Positions 17,392-25,650 of a DNA stretch of 64,000 nt are shown here, one piece after another (position 1 is the first letter of the stretch; every line of letters starts with the position of its first letter). The translations under genes and the position numbers were made by a program. Source of the DNA: an uncultured Blautia sp. (lineage in GTDB: Bacteria; Bacillota; Clostridia; Lachnospirales; Lachnospiraceae); contig UQSX01000002.1 in assembly GCA_900543715.1 (NCBI GenBank), positions 40,427 through 104,426 of the forward strand, read 5' to 3'. Under the pieces are notes generated by a model, which was not told the DNA's origin, made no database searches, and worked only from the letters and a program-made list of their open reading frames with translations.

Positions 17392-17742
17392 ATGGAGAAG
17401 ATTAAGGATGAAAAGTTAAGAAAGATTTTACAGGAAATGGCGGAGCTTCTTAAACAAGTGTATGGGAACCGGCTGAAGGCGGTAATCTTATATGGTTCTG
17501 TTGCCAGAGGTACCCAGACGGAAGATTCCGATGTAGATATTATGGTGCTGGTAGACGGTACAGATGCACAACTGCGGGAATATGATGAAAGACTCAGCGA
17601 TGTGTCCACAGATCTGGCGCTGAAGTATATGATGGTGTTCTCCATCATTGATGTAAAATATCAGGAGTATCAGGACTGGAAGACAGTTTCACCATTTTAT
17701 AAGAACGTGGCTCAGGAAGGAGTTGTGCTTTATGCAGCATGA
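17392..17742 (+). CDS. MNT-type minimal nucleotidyltransferase (antitoxin of an MNT/HEPN pair)
   Basis: A 116-residue protein with the minimal nucleotidyltransferase signature: LYGSVARGTQTEDSDVDIMV contains the GSxxRG-(x)n-DxD active site. In known pairs such an enzyme is the antitoxin and modifies the HEPN-domain RNase toxin encoded directly downstream. Here the overlapping downstream frame starts as a typical HEPN protein but stops after 24 codons. The antitoxin itself seems intact, with the catalytic motif complete. Confidence 0.82.
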   Translation: MEKIKDEKLRKILQEMAELLKQVYGNRLKAVILYGSVARGTQTEDSDVDIMVLVDGTDAQLREYDERLSDVSTDLALKYMMVFSIIDVKYQEYQDWKTVSPFYKNVAQEGVVLYAA

Positions 17743-17806
17743 GAGAGAAATCTTGTGCAGATATCGGCTGGAACGGGCGAAAGAGGATTTACAGGAGGAA
17801 CTTTGA
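17732..17806 (+). pseudogene. Truncated HEPN-domain toxin remnant
   Basis: ATG at 17732 overlaps the MNT stop, and the frame reads MQHEREILCRYRLERAKEDL before TGA at 17804-17806. The R-Y-R-L-E-R-A-K-E-D-L pattern is the usual N-terminus of HEPN-domain partners, which normally run 120-140 residues and carry the Rx4-6H RNase motif. Everything downstream is gone, and the MATE gene begins two bases later. Its ribosome site (AGGAGG, 17793-17798) lies inside the remnant. Confidence 0.7.
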
Positions 17807-17808
17807 AA

Positions 17809-19158
17809 ATGAAAGAAGACAGTAAAAACGACTTATTTGAGAAGGCGCCTATTCCCAAGGCCTATTTCACTTTTGCCCTGCCGGTAGTGTTCAGCATGGT
17901 GGTCTCCCTGGTCTATAATATGGTGGATACCTTTTTTATCGCCCAGACCGGAAATACAGATCTGGTGGCGGGAGTTTCTTTAAGCGCTCCTGTTTTTACA
18001 TTGATGATCGCTCTGGGAGATATTTTCGGACTGGGAGGAAGCTCGGTGATCTCCCGGCTTTTCGGCCAGAAGCTGGATAAAGACGGGAAGCGCCTCAGTG
18101 TGTTTTGCTTTTACGGCGCTATTGCCTGCGGAATCCTGGTGACTGTACTTCTTCTGCTATTTAGGGGGCCTGTACTTACCCTTTTAGGGGCGGACAGGGA
18201 TACCATGACCTATGCCTCCCAGTACTATACCTACATTGCCCTGGGTGCTCCCTTTATCATTGTGTCCTATACACCCCTGAACCTTCTGCGGACAGAGGGA
18301 TTTGCCACTGCTTCCATGGTGGGAAGTATCCTGGGGGCTGTGGTGAACATGATCCTGGATCCGGTCTTTATCTTTACCCTGGGGATGGGGGCTGCAGGTG
18401 CTGCTATTGCCACGGTGATCGGAAATATCTGTACAGATCTATTTTTCCTGTGGTTCCTTCTGAAGAAAAGCAGGCGGCTGTCTGTGGATCCCAGAGGATT
18501 TCATATCCAAAAGGGAGAACTGGGACAGATTTTTGCCATTGGGATTCCGGCTTCTGTTACAAATTTAATGCAGAGCCTGGGAATGGCCCTTACAAACCGT
18601 TTTCTCCTCCCCTATGGAAATGATGCTGTGGCGGCTATGGGGATCGTGATGAAGGTAAACCTTATCGCAGTGCTGGTACTGGTGGGACTGGCTTTTGGCG
18701 TCCAGCCTCTCATCGGATACAACTACGGGGCGAAAAACAGCAGACGTCTGAAAGACATTCTGAAATTCAGCTATGGAGTTGAATGCGGAACAGCAGCGGC
18801 TCTGGCTTTGCTTTTGTCTGCAGCGGCCTCGGCACTGATCCGGATTTTTATGAAGGATCCCGGAATCATTGAGCTGGGGGTTCCTATGCTCCGCTTCCAG
18901 CAGGCGGGAATGATCTTTATCGCCGTAGTGCTGGTGACTACAAGTACTTTTCAGTCTGCGGGAAAAGCTCTGGGAGCTTTCCTCCTGTCTGTGAGCAGAC
19001 AGGGCGTGATCTTCGCTATTGTGATCTTCCTGGCTTCAAAAACTTTTGGCTACAATGGCGTCCTGGCTTCTCAGGCAGTTTCAGATTGCCTCACTGCCAT
19101 CCTGGCGGCAGTCCTTCTGTTTCGGTGGATACGGGAAGAAAAGGGGAGCGTCTTTTAA
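17809..19158 (+). CDS. MATE-family efflux transporter
   Basis: A 449-residue polytopic protein with 12 hydrophobic segments in two homologous halves, as in NorM/DinF-type MATE pumps, which export organic cations with Na+ or H+ antiport. AGGAGG at 17793-17798 sets ATG 17809; the longer upstream frame has no site. VSLVYNMVDTFFIAQ and the later GFNYGA-like GYNYGAKN are family hallmarks. The gene abuts the HEPN remnant, suggesting that a deletion joined them. Confidence 0.88.
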   Translation: MKEDSKNDLFEKAPIPKAYFTFALPVVFSMVVSLVYNMVDTFFIAQTGNTDLVAGVSLSAPVFTLMIALGDIFGLGGSSVISRLFGQKLDKDGKRLSVFCFYGAIACGILVTVLLLLFRGPVLTLLGADRDTMTYASQYYTYIALGAPFIIVSYTPLNLLRTEGFATASMVGSILGAVVNMILDPVFIFTLGMGAAGAAIATVIGNICTDLFFLWFLLKKSRRLSVDPRGFHIQKGELGQIFAIGIPASVTNLMQSLGMALTNRFLLPYGNDAVAAMGIVMKVNLIAVLVLVGLAFGVQPLIGYNYGAKNSRRLKDILKFSYGVECGTAAALALLLSAAASALIRIFMKDPGIIELGVPMLRFQQAGMIFIAVVLVTTSTFQSAGKALGAFLLSVSRQGVIFAIVIFLASKTFGYNGVLASQAVSDCLTAILAAVLLFRWIREEKGSVF

Positions 19159-19197
19159 AAATAGAAAAGAGATATAGCCATAGAAAAAAATATCTGT

Positions 19198-19300
19198 TAT
19201 ACTTATATTCAGAAAGTAAAATATCCCGCTGAGAGCGGGAGTCAGGGATTCAGCAAAGGCGCTGACGGAGAGAGAACTCTGTCAGCGCCTTTCAATTTTT
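19198..19300 (+). promoter_or_regulatory. Possible attenuator leader before the PEP-synthase-like gene
   Basis: TATACT (19198-19203) is a candidate -10. The following leader has a small perfect hairpin, CCCGCTGAGAGCGGG (19225-19239), and then a perfect 12-bp stem, AAAGGCGCTGAC (19255) pairing with GTCAGCGCCTTT (ending 19292), followed by TTTTT. AGGAGG of the next gene starts only four bases later. GTCAG at 19241 can pair with CTGAC of the terminator arm, so an alternative fold is possible. It may instead simply end MATE transcription. Confidence 0.45.
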
Positions 19301-19315
19301 ATCAGGAGGTTATTT

Positions 19316-21886
19316 ATGGGAGCCTTTGACAGAGTTTTAAGCGGTATACCAGGTCTGGATGATCTGCTGGATTATATCCGTATGGGAGACAATGTAGTGT
19401 GGCAGGTGACAGATCTGGAGGAATTCCGGTATTTTATGGAGCCTTTTGTAGAGCAGGCCATTGGTGACAGGAGAAATCTGATCTATATGCGGTTTGCAGA
19501 CCATGAGCCCCTTCTTTCCCCCAGAGAAGGGCTGAAGATTTTTGAGTTTAATCCGGATAAAGGCTTTGAGGCCTTTACTGTGGATATTTACAACCGGATC
19601 ACTATAGAGGGGAAAGACGCTTTTTATGTGTTTGACAGTCTTTCTTCCCTTCAGTCTGTCTGGTATACGGACCTGATGATGGGGAACTTTTTCCGGGTGA
19701 CCTGCCCTTATCTGTTTAAGCTGGATACAGTAGCCTATTTTCCCCTTCTCAGAGGAAGGCATTCCTTTGACGCTGTGGCCAGGATCCGGGATACCACCCA
19801 GCTGCTTTTAGACGTCCATACAGGGGATAAGCTTTATGTCCATCCCTTAAAGGTGTGGAACCGGTATTCTGCCAAAATGTTCCTCCCTCATTCCTGCAGT
19901 ATGGATCTGGAAGATTTTAAGGCGGTAGACGGAGGCGTGGCTTTAAGCCGGTACTATCAGATCATGGAAGAGGAAGAGGCCCAGAAGCAGGACCAGAACT
20001 TTGACAGCCATGACCGGTTCTTTTCCATGGCGAAGCTGGAGTATCAGCAGGGAAGGTTCCGGGAAGAGACGGAAAATCAGATCCTGGAAAGCACCATGAC
20101 TAAGGATAAGCGGCTTCAGGAAATGCTGAAGAAATATTTTAAACCCAAAGATTATTTCAAACTCCGGGACCGGATGATCGGCAGCGGCGCTATTGGAGGA
20201 AAGGCCTGCGGCATGCTTCTGGCCAGGAAGATCGTGAATACCCTTCTGCCGGAATACCGGGCACACAGGGAGGCCCACGATTCCTATTACATTGGTTCAG
20301 ATGTGTTTTATACCTATATTGTATCCAATAACTGCTGGGAGACCAGGATCGCCCAGCGGACAGAAGAAGGCTATTTTGAGAAAGCCGGACAGCTTCAGAA
20401 AGCCCTGCTCTCCGGAGAGTTTCCTTCCAATATCAGGGAAAAATTTCGCTCGGTGCTGGAATATTTCGGACAGAGTCCCATTATCGTCCGTTCTTCCAGT
20501 TTCCTGGAAGACGGATTCGGCAATGCCTTTGCGGGAAAATATGAGTCTGTGTTCTGCGTAAATCAGGGAACACTGGAAGAGCGGCTGAAAGTCTTTGAGG
20601 ACGCAGTGCGGAGAGTTTACGCCAGTATTATGGACATATCCGCCTTGGAGTACAGGAAGCAGAGAGGCCTGGAACACCAGGACGAACAGATGGCTGTGCT
20701 GGTCCAGCGGGTTTCCGGCTCTCACTGGGGAGATTATTTCTTCCCTGCGGCGGCAGGAGTGGGATATAGTTACAGCGCCTATAAGTGGAGTAAAGACATG
20801 GATCAGAGCGCCGGAATGCTCCGGCTGGTGGCAGGCCTTGGGACCAGGGCCGTAGACCGGACGGAGAACGATTATCCAAGGCTGGTAAATCTGGACCGTC
20901 CCGCCGTATCCATGCAGACCAATATGGCGGATAAACACCGGTTTTCCCAGAAAAATGTGGATGTGCTGGACACCAGGGCAAATCATCTTCTCACAAAAAG
21001 CACAGATTCCCTTATGGAAATCCTGCCTCTCTGGTATAAACGGGCGGTGATGGAGAGAGACTATGAGGCAGAAGAGGCCCTGAACCGTATGGGACGGTGG
21101 CGCCAGGTGTGGTTTGTTACCTGCCAGAAGCTTTTGGAGAACCGGGAATTTACCGGACTTATGCAGAAGCTTTTGAAGACACTGGAACAGGTCTATGGAA
21201 ATCCGGTGGATATTGAATACACAGTAAATATAGATGAGGAGGGGGATTTTGTGGTGAACCTTCTTCAGTGCCGGCCTCTATTTACGGGAAGCAGAGGGGG
21301 AAAAGTGGAAATCCCCAGTCTTTCAGAGGGAAAGACATTTTTCCATCTGAAGGATTCCTCGGTAGGTAATTCCCTGAAAAAACAGATCCATGTGGTTATA
21401 CAGATCGAGCCGAAATTATATTATGAATATCCTTACGGAAAGAAGCACCAGGTGGCAGAAGCTGTAGGAAGGATTAACCGGTATTATAAGGGATCGGGGA
21501 AAAATCTTCTTCTCATGACTCCCGGCAGGGTAGGAACATCCTCTCCGGAGCTGGGGGTTCCGGTAACCTTTGCGGATATTTCCGCTGTCTCCGGGATCTG
21601 CGAGGTCTCGGACAGCCGGGCTGGCTATATGCCGGAACTGAGCTACGGAAGCCATATGTTCCAGGACATGGTGGAGGCGGAGATCTTTTACAGTGCCCTT
21701 TGGGAAGATAGGAGAAAGCTGGCTTATGATCCGGAACTCTTTGCAGAAGAGGAAAATCTTTTCCCACAGATCTGTCCGGATATGGAGGAACTTTTCCCCA
21801 TGTTCCGGGTTACCCAACCGGAAAACCTCTATTACTGGAACGATGTTATGTCCGGGGAGACTCTTTGCCAAATTGCCGAAAGTTAG
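19316..21886 (+). CDS. RecA-like / PEP-pyruvate-binding domain protein
   Basis: An 856-residue soluble protein of unknown role. Residues 1-210 resemble a KaiC/RecA fold (LSGIPGLDDLLDYIRMGDNV, FYVFDSLSSL as Walker-B-like strand), but the P-loop is missing. Residues about 285-640 match the ATP-grasp, PEP/pyruvate-binding N-domain of PEP synthase and PPDK: GGKACGMLLARKI, PIIVRSSSFLEDGFGNAFAGKYES, and a late VDIEYTVN metal-site motif. The swivelling phosphohistidine and PEP-barrel domains of true PPDK are absent. A C-terminal region of about 200 residues is unassigned. The start is set by AGGAGG. It may be an ATP-dependent dikinase-like regulator; this is speculation. Confidence 0.7.
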   Translation: MGAFDRVLSGIPGLDDLLDYIRMGDNVVWQVTDLEEFRYFMEPFVEQAIGDRRNLIYMRFADHEPLLSPREGLKIFEFNPDKGFEAFTVDIYNRITIEGKDAFYVFDSLSSLQSVWYTDLMMGNFFRVTCPYLFKLDTVAYFPLLRGRHSFDAVARIRDTTQLLLDVHTGDKLYVHPLKVWNRYSAKMFLPHSCSMDLEDFKAVDGGVALSRYYQIMEEEEAQKQDQNFDSHDRFFSMAKLEYQQGRFREETENQILESTMTKDKRLQEMLKKYFKPKDYFKLRDRMIGSGAIGGKACGMLLARKIVNTLLPEYRAHREAHDSYYIGSDVFYTYIVSNNCWETRIAQRTEEGYFEKAGQLQKALLSGEFPSNIREKFRSVLEYFGQSPIIVRSSSFLEDGFGNAFAGKYESVFCVNQGTLEERLKVFEDAVRRVYASIMDISALEYRKQRGLEHQDEQMAVLVQRVSGSHWGDYFFPAAAGVGYSYSAYKWSKDMDQSAGMLRLVAGLGTRAVDRTENDYPRLVNLDRPAVSMQTNMADKHRFSQKNVDVLDTRANHLLTKSTDSLMEILPLWYKRAVMERDYEAEEALNRMGRWRQVWFVTCQKLLENREFTGLMQKLLKTLEQVYGNPVDIEYTVNIDEEGDFVVNLLQCRPLFTGSRGGKVEIPSLSEGKTFFHLKDSSVGNSLKKQIHVVIQIEPKLYYEYPYGKKHQVAEAVGRINRYYKGSGKNLLLMTPGRVGTSSPELGVPVTFADISAVSGICEVSDSRAGYMPELSYGSHMFQDMVEAEIFYSALWEDRRKLAYDPELFAEEENLFPQICPDMEELFPMFRVTQPENLYYWNDVMSGETLCQIAES

Positions 21887-21972
21887 GATTGAAAAATAAT
21901 CAGATATCGTATATACTGTACCTGTTAAATTAAAACAAGAGAAATATAAAAGATAAAAGGCAGGTAAGATAT

Positions 21973-22479
21973 ATGGCGTTATTACAGGAATGGAGAGACA
22001 AAGCGTACTCCCAGCAGGCAGACAGAGGCCAGCTGCAGAAATTCTGGACAGATTATTTTTTGATTGAAAAGGGAATTTATGAACAGCTTCTCAGCAATCC
22101 TGACGAAGTAGTAAGAGGTACTGTAAAAGAGCTTGCAGAAAAATATAACGTAGATGTTATGACAATGGTAGGCTTCCTGGACGGAATCAACGACAGTCTG
22201 AAAGTTCCCAATCCTATAGAGGAGATGGAAGAAGATACAGAAGTAAATCTGGGCTATGATCTGGAGACTCTGTACAAGAACATGGTAGACGCAAAGGCGG
22301 ACTGGCTGTACGAACTGCCACAGTGGAATAACATTTTCTCTGAAGAGAAGAGAAAAGAATTATACAAGGAGCAGAAGAAATCCGGAACTGTTGTAAAAGG
22401 ACCGAAGATTGGACGGAATGATCCATGTCCATGCGGAAGCGGCAAGAAATATAAACACTGCTGCGGCAGAAATAAATAA
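21973..22479 (+). CDS. SEC-C motif protein
   Basis: A 168-residue protein with a helical N-terminal region and a C-terminal SEC-C zinc motif, [22 protein letters not shown], where three Cys plus Cys/His bind zinc. SEC-C tails occur on SecA and on many small stand-alone proteins thought to contact ribosomes or the translocon. The protein is acidic around residues 75-90. It appears to be a single-gene unit followed by the hairpin at 22532. Confidence 0.8.
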   Translation: MALLQEWRDKAYSQQADRGQLQKFWTDYFLIEKGIYEQLLSNPDEVVRGTVKELAEKYNVDVMTMVGFLDGINDSLKVPNPIEEMEEDTEVNLGYDLETLYKNMVDAKADWLYELPQWNNIFSEEKRKELYKEQKKSGTVVKGPKIGRNDPCPCGSGKKYKHCCGRNK

Positions 22480-22531
22480 CAGACATCACGCTCTGCGTGC
22501 TGCCTGTTATCATGAATAAGTAAGAACAAAG

Positions 22532-22591
22532 GAGGAGTTGTCGTATTAGTCATATTCTCGATTCTGATTAATACGACAGCTCCTCTTTTTT
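22532..22591 (+). terminator. Terminator built on a short copy of the palindromic element family
   Basis: GAGGAGTTGTCGTATTAGTCA pairs over 21 bp with TGATTAATACGACAGCTCCTC around a 12-nt loop and is followed by TTTTTT, so it should work as a terminator. The inner part TGTCGTATTAGTCA...TGATTAATACGACA matches the ends of the longer elements at 39211-39342 and 42310-42445, with their approximately 100-bp core missing. Confidence 0.8.
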
Positions 22592-22605
22592 CGGAAAGGA
22601 GAGTT

Positions 22606-23376
22606 ATGCCGGAAATCATTTTCCTCTGGCTGGGCCTTCTGTGCCTGGGCTATTTTGTGGGAATTGCCAGGTACGCAGGCTGGACTTCCAAATTTTTCAT
22701 AGTCTGGGCGATTCTGGGAGGTGTTTTGCTGACAGTGGGGATCCTGATCCTGACAGACAGTATTCCCCAAAGGATTCAGCCCTTATGCTGGGGATTTGGC
22801 CTCCTCCTGCTGGTCTCTGTGCTGGTGGTGGTGGGAGTGATTGTCTCGGTCATGTTCCTAACCGTGGAGCCGGATCTGGACTACCTGGTGGTACTGGGGG
22901 CTCAGGTAAAAGGAACAAGGCCAAGCCTGTCCCTTCAGTACAGGATCGACAGTGCCTGTGAATATCTGAAGGAAAATCCCGGCACCCGGGCAGTACTTTC
23001 CGGGGGAAAGGGGCCGGACGAGGGAATTTCTGAGGCCAGGTGCATGTACGAGGAAATGCTCCGTCAGGGAGTAGACCGGGAACAGCTGATCCTGGAGGAT
23101 CGGTCTGCCAGCACCAGCCAGAATATTGCATTTACCCGAAATCTTCTGAGAGAAAAAACAGAAAGGGAAGAGGGCGCAGAAGGGATATTACGGCGCCTGA
23201 AGGTAGGAATTGTCACCAACGGCTTTCACCTGTACCGGAGCATGGCCATAGCCCGGAAGAAAACAGACTGGCAGGTCTATGGGATCGGGGCCAAAAGCAA
23301 TGCTTTTCTTCTGCCCAATTATCTCTTTCGAGAATTTTTCTGCGTGATAAAAGATAAACTGGTGGGAAATCTGTGA
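22606..23376 (+). CDS. YdcF/SanA-family (DUF218) membrane protein
   Basis: A 256-residue protein with three or four N-terminal membrane segments (residues 1-90) and a DUF218 domain: LVVLGAQVKGTRPSLSLQYR, AVLSGGKGPDEGISEA, LEDRSASTSQNI, VTNGFHLYRSM. Members such as SanA and ElyC affect envelope integrity and peptidoglycan or lipid-carrier metabolism. GGAAAGGAG precedes the ATG. The stop lies four bases from the stop of the convergent AraC gene. Confidence 0.8.
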   Translation: MPEIIFLWLGLLCLGYFVGIARYAGWTSKFFIVWAILGGVLLTVGILILTDSIPQRIQPLCWGFGLLLLVSVLVVVGVIVSVMFLTVEPDLDYLVVLGAQVKGTRPSLSLQYRIDSACEYLKENPGTRAVLSGGKGPDEGISEARCMYEEMLRQGVDREQLILEDRSASTSQNIAFTRNLLREKTEREEGAEGILRRLKVGIVTNGFHLYRSMAIARKKTDWQVYGIGAKSNAFLLPNYLFREFFCVIKDKLVGNL

Positions 23377-23379
23377 TTT

Positions 23380-24186
23380 TTAATTCAGCTTCCGAAACTG
23401 CAGGGGAGTAACTCCAGCGGTGCGTTTGAACATGGTAATAAAATGACTGACGCTGGAGAAACCAGTCAGCCGGGCAATATCCTGTATTTTTAAGTGCGGG
23501 TCTGTGATGAGCAGGCCCTTTGCTTTGTTTATCCGGAAAGAAGTCAGATACTCATAGGTTGAGCAGCCTAAAAAACGTTCAAAAAGCCGGGACAGATATT
23601 GAGGGGTGATATACACCAGATTGCTGAGCTCTTCCACAGTAAGTTCCAGACTATAGTGATTTTCTATTTCTTTCATTACCGGCTCTACATATCGCTTATA
23701 CAATTCCTCCTTTTCAAGATCATGGGTGTAGCCTCCTTCTACAAATTCCAGAAGAAGGTTATAGCAGCACACAGACAGAGCCTTTTCGTCTGTAGGAGGA
23801 TTTTGATATTGGAGGATCGCAGATTGGATAATATGGGCAATCCGTTCTCCCTGAGAGGTATCGGTGAAGACAAAGGGGCGTCCCCCAACCATTTTCGTAA
23901 TGCTGTCTTCTGCAGTACCGGTGAAGGTGGCAAAGCAGGTCTGCCAGATTCCTTCCAGTCCTTCATAGGAATGCTCCAAAAACGGAGAGAGCAGAACGCC
24001 TTCTCCCGGATTTAAAATATAAGATTTTCCCTGGATTTTAATCTGCCCCTTTCCAGTCTCTGTCTGAAGATAGTGAAAGAGCGGATATCCTTTCGGACGG
24101 CACATAGGGTCCTGAATCCACTGGTTTCCTATAGAATCAAAAGCAAAAGGCTGCCGCACCGGTGTGCTGCGGAAAAAAATCGACAT
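23380..24186 (-). CDS. AraC-family transcriptional regulator
   Basis: A 268-residue regulator starting MSIFFRSTPV at 24186, preceded by AGGTGA. The N-terminal cupin-like domain (GYPLFHYLQTETGKG, NPGEGVLLSPFLEHSYEG) is a sugar-binding-type sensor; the C-terminal domain has both helix-turn-helix units, with LSNLVYITPQYLSRLFERFLG and IQDIARLTGFSSVSHFITMFKR. It is divergent from the cysteine-synthase-like gene and may control it, although AraC proteins of this type usually regulate carbohydrate genes, none of which is adjacent. Confidence 0.88.
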   Translation of the reverse strand: MSIFFRSTPVRQPFAFDSIGNQWIQDPMCRPKGYPLFHYLQTETGKGQIKIQGKSYILNPGEGVLLSPFLEHSYEGLEGIWQTCFATFTGTAEDSITKMVGGRPFVFTDTSQGERIAHIIQSAILQYQNPPTDEKALSVCCYNLLLEFVEGGYTHDLEKEELYKRYVEPVMKEIENHYSLELTVEELSNLVYITPQYLSRLFERFLGCSTYEYLTSFRINKAKGLLITDPHLKIQDIARLTGFSSVSHFITMFKRTAGVTPLQFRKLN

Positions 24187-24269
24187 AAGATCACCTGTTT
24201 CAAAATATGATATTTTTAAGTCTATCATAGGATATCTGCTTCTGTCACTGAAAATTTCGCAAAAATCAG

Positions 24270-24298
24270 TTGAGGCTCTTCCGGTATCGTAATATAAT
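24270..24298 (+). promoter_or_regulatory. Promoter of the cysteine-synthase-like gene
   Basis: TTGAGG (24270-24275), 17 bp, TATAAT (24293-24298), 28 bp before the ATG. Confidence 0.65.
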
Positions 24299-24326
24299 AA
24301 TTGAATGAAATGATTTTCGGAAAGGT

Positions 24327-25268
24327 ATGGAAATAACAGTGATTTATAATAATATTCTTGAGGCAATGGGAAACACGCCGCTGATTCGTCTGGAGCGAAT
24401 GACAGAGGCAGGAAGTGCGCAGATTCTTGTGAAATTTGAAGGACTTAATGTAGGCGGCTCTATTAAGACCAGAACTGCCTATAACATGATACGTGATGCA
24501 GAGGAAAAAGGACTTATTAATGAAGAAACGATTATTGTGGAACCTACCAGCGGCAATCAGGGAATCGGTCTGGCGCTGGTAGGGGCAGTCCGTGGGTATA
24601 AAACCAGGATTATCATGCCTGATTCTGTCAGTGAAGAGCGGAGAAAACTGATGAAGCATTATGGTGCGGAAGTAGTTCTGGTACACGATGCAGGCAATAT
24701 CGGAGAGTGTATTGAAGAATGTCTGAATACAGCTCTGAAAATGGCCGAGGAAGATCCGCGGGTTTTTGTGCCTCAGCAGTTTGAAAATCCTGCAAATCCT
24801 GCAGTGCACAGAGCCCAGACCGGAATCGAAATCCTGGAGCAGGCGGACTGTCCCATTGACGGCTTCTGTTCTGGAATCGGTACTGGCGGTACCATTACGG
24901 GAATCGGTGAAGTTCTTAAAGAGAAAAATCCTCATATAGAAATCTGGGCAGCAGAGCCAGAGCATGCGGCAATCCTTTCTGGGGGCTCCATTGGCACACA
25001 TCTCCAGATGGGGATCGGGGACGGTCTGATTCCGGCAATCCTGAATACGCAAATTTATGATAATATCTGTATCGTAACAGACGAGGAAGCTATCCAGACA
25101 TCCCGCGACCTGGCATCAAAGGAAGGAATTATGTGTGGAATCTCATCTGGAACCAACGTGGCGGCAGCTATGAAGCTGGCAAAAAAATTGGGTGAAGGAA
25201 AAACGGTAGTGACCATTCTTCCGGATACAGCAGAGAGATATTTCTCCACGCCTTTGTTTGAAGAATAG
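24327..25268 (+). CDS. PLP-dependent cysteine-synthase-family enzyme
   Basis: A 313-residue fold-type II PLP enzyme. MGNTPLIRLERM opens the domain; GGSIKTRTA holds the PLP-binding lysine, PTSGNQGIGLALVG the substrate loop, and GIGTGGTITGIGEVL the phosphate-binding glycines. In standard O-acetylserine sulfhydrylases the lysine is followed by DR (K-D-R), here K-T-R, so the substrate may differ. A GTG at 24339 is better spaced from GGAAAGG than the ATG at 24327 and is an alternative start. The product could be cysteine or a related beta-substituted alanine. Confidence 0.75.
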   Translation: MEITVIYNNILEAMGNTPLIRLERMTEAGSAQILVKFEGLNVGGSIKTRTAYNMIRDAEEKGLINEETIIVEPTSGNQGIGLALVGAVRGYKTRIIMPDSVSEERRKLMKHYGAEVVLVHDAGNIGECIEECLNTALKMAEEDPRVFVPQQFENPANPAVHRAQTGIEILEQADCPIDGFCSGIGTGGTITGIGEVLKEKNPHIEIWAAEPEHAAILSGGSIGTHLQMGIGDGLIPAILNTQIYDNICIVTDEEAIQTSRDLASKEGIMCGISSGTNVAAAMKLAKKLGEGKTVVTILPDTAERYFSTPLFEE

Positions 25269-25297
25269 AAACAGGCAGGGGACCGGCTAAAAAACAG

Positions 25298-25581
25298 TTG
25301 ACAAACCTCTGAGGTAAGATATAATATGGAACAAGAAAGTCAACACGTTGAAGAGAAGAGTAGGATGTGGAAGGTCCCAGAGAGGGAGGCATATGCTGGA
25401 AGTCTCCTGTCGCGGAAGCATTTGAAAACTACCTCGGAGTGGCCCTAATCCGGTCCGGTGATTCCGTTATCATCAAATGAAGTGGTTCCGGCAGAAATGC
25501 CGGTTCAATCAGGGTGGAACCGCGAGAATATATGCCTCGTCCCTTTTGCCGAAAGGCGGAGGGAACGGGGTTTTTCTTTTT
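25298..25581 (+). promoter_or_regulatory. Promoter and threonine T-box riboswitch of thrS
   Basis: TTGACA (25298-25303), 16 bp, TATAAT (25320-25325) drives an approximately 260-nt leader. The conserved T-box AGGGTGGAACCGCG lies at 25511-25524, followed by a terminator: CCTCGTCCCTTTTGCC pairs with GGCGGAGGGAACGGGG, then TTTTTCTTTTT. In stem I, GAAAACTACCTCGGAGT offers ACC (Thr) as specifier, in keeping with thrS downstream. Uncharged tRNA-Thr would stabilise the antiterminator and allow transcription. Confidence 0.9.
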
Positions 25582-25650
25582 GTATAGAAATTTCGTTCCC
25601 CGGCAATAAAAAGGCAAGAAAATCAGAAAATTAACAGGAGGAATAGAATT

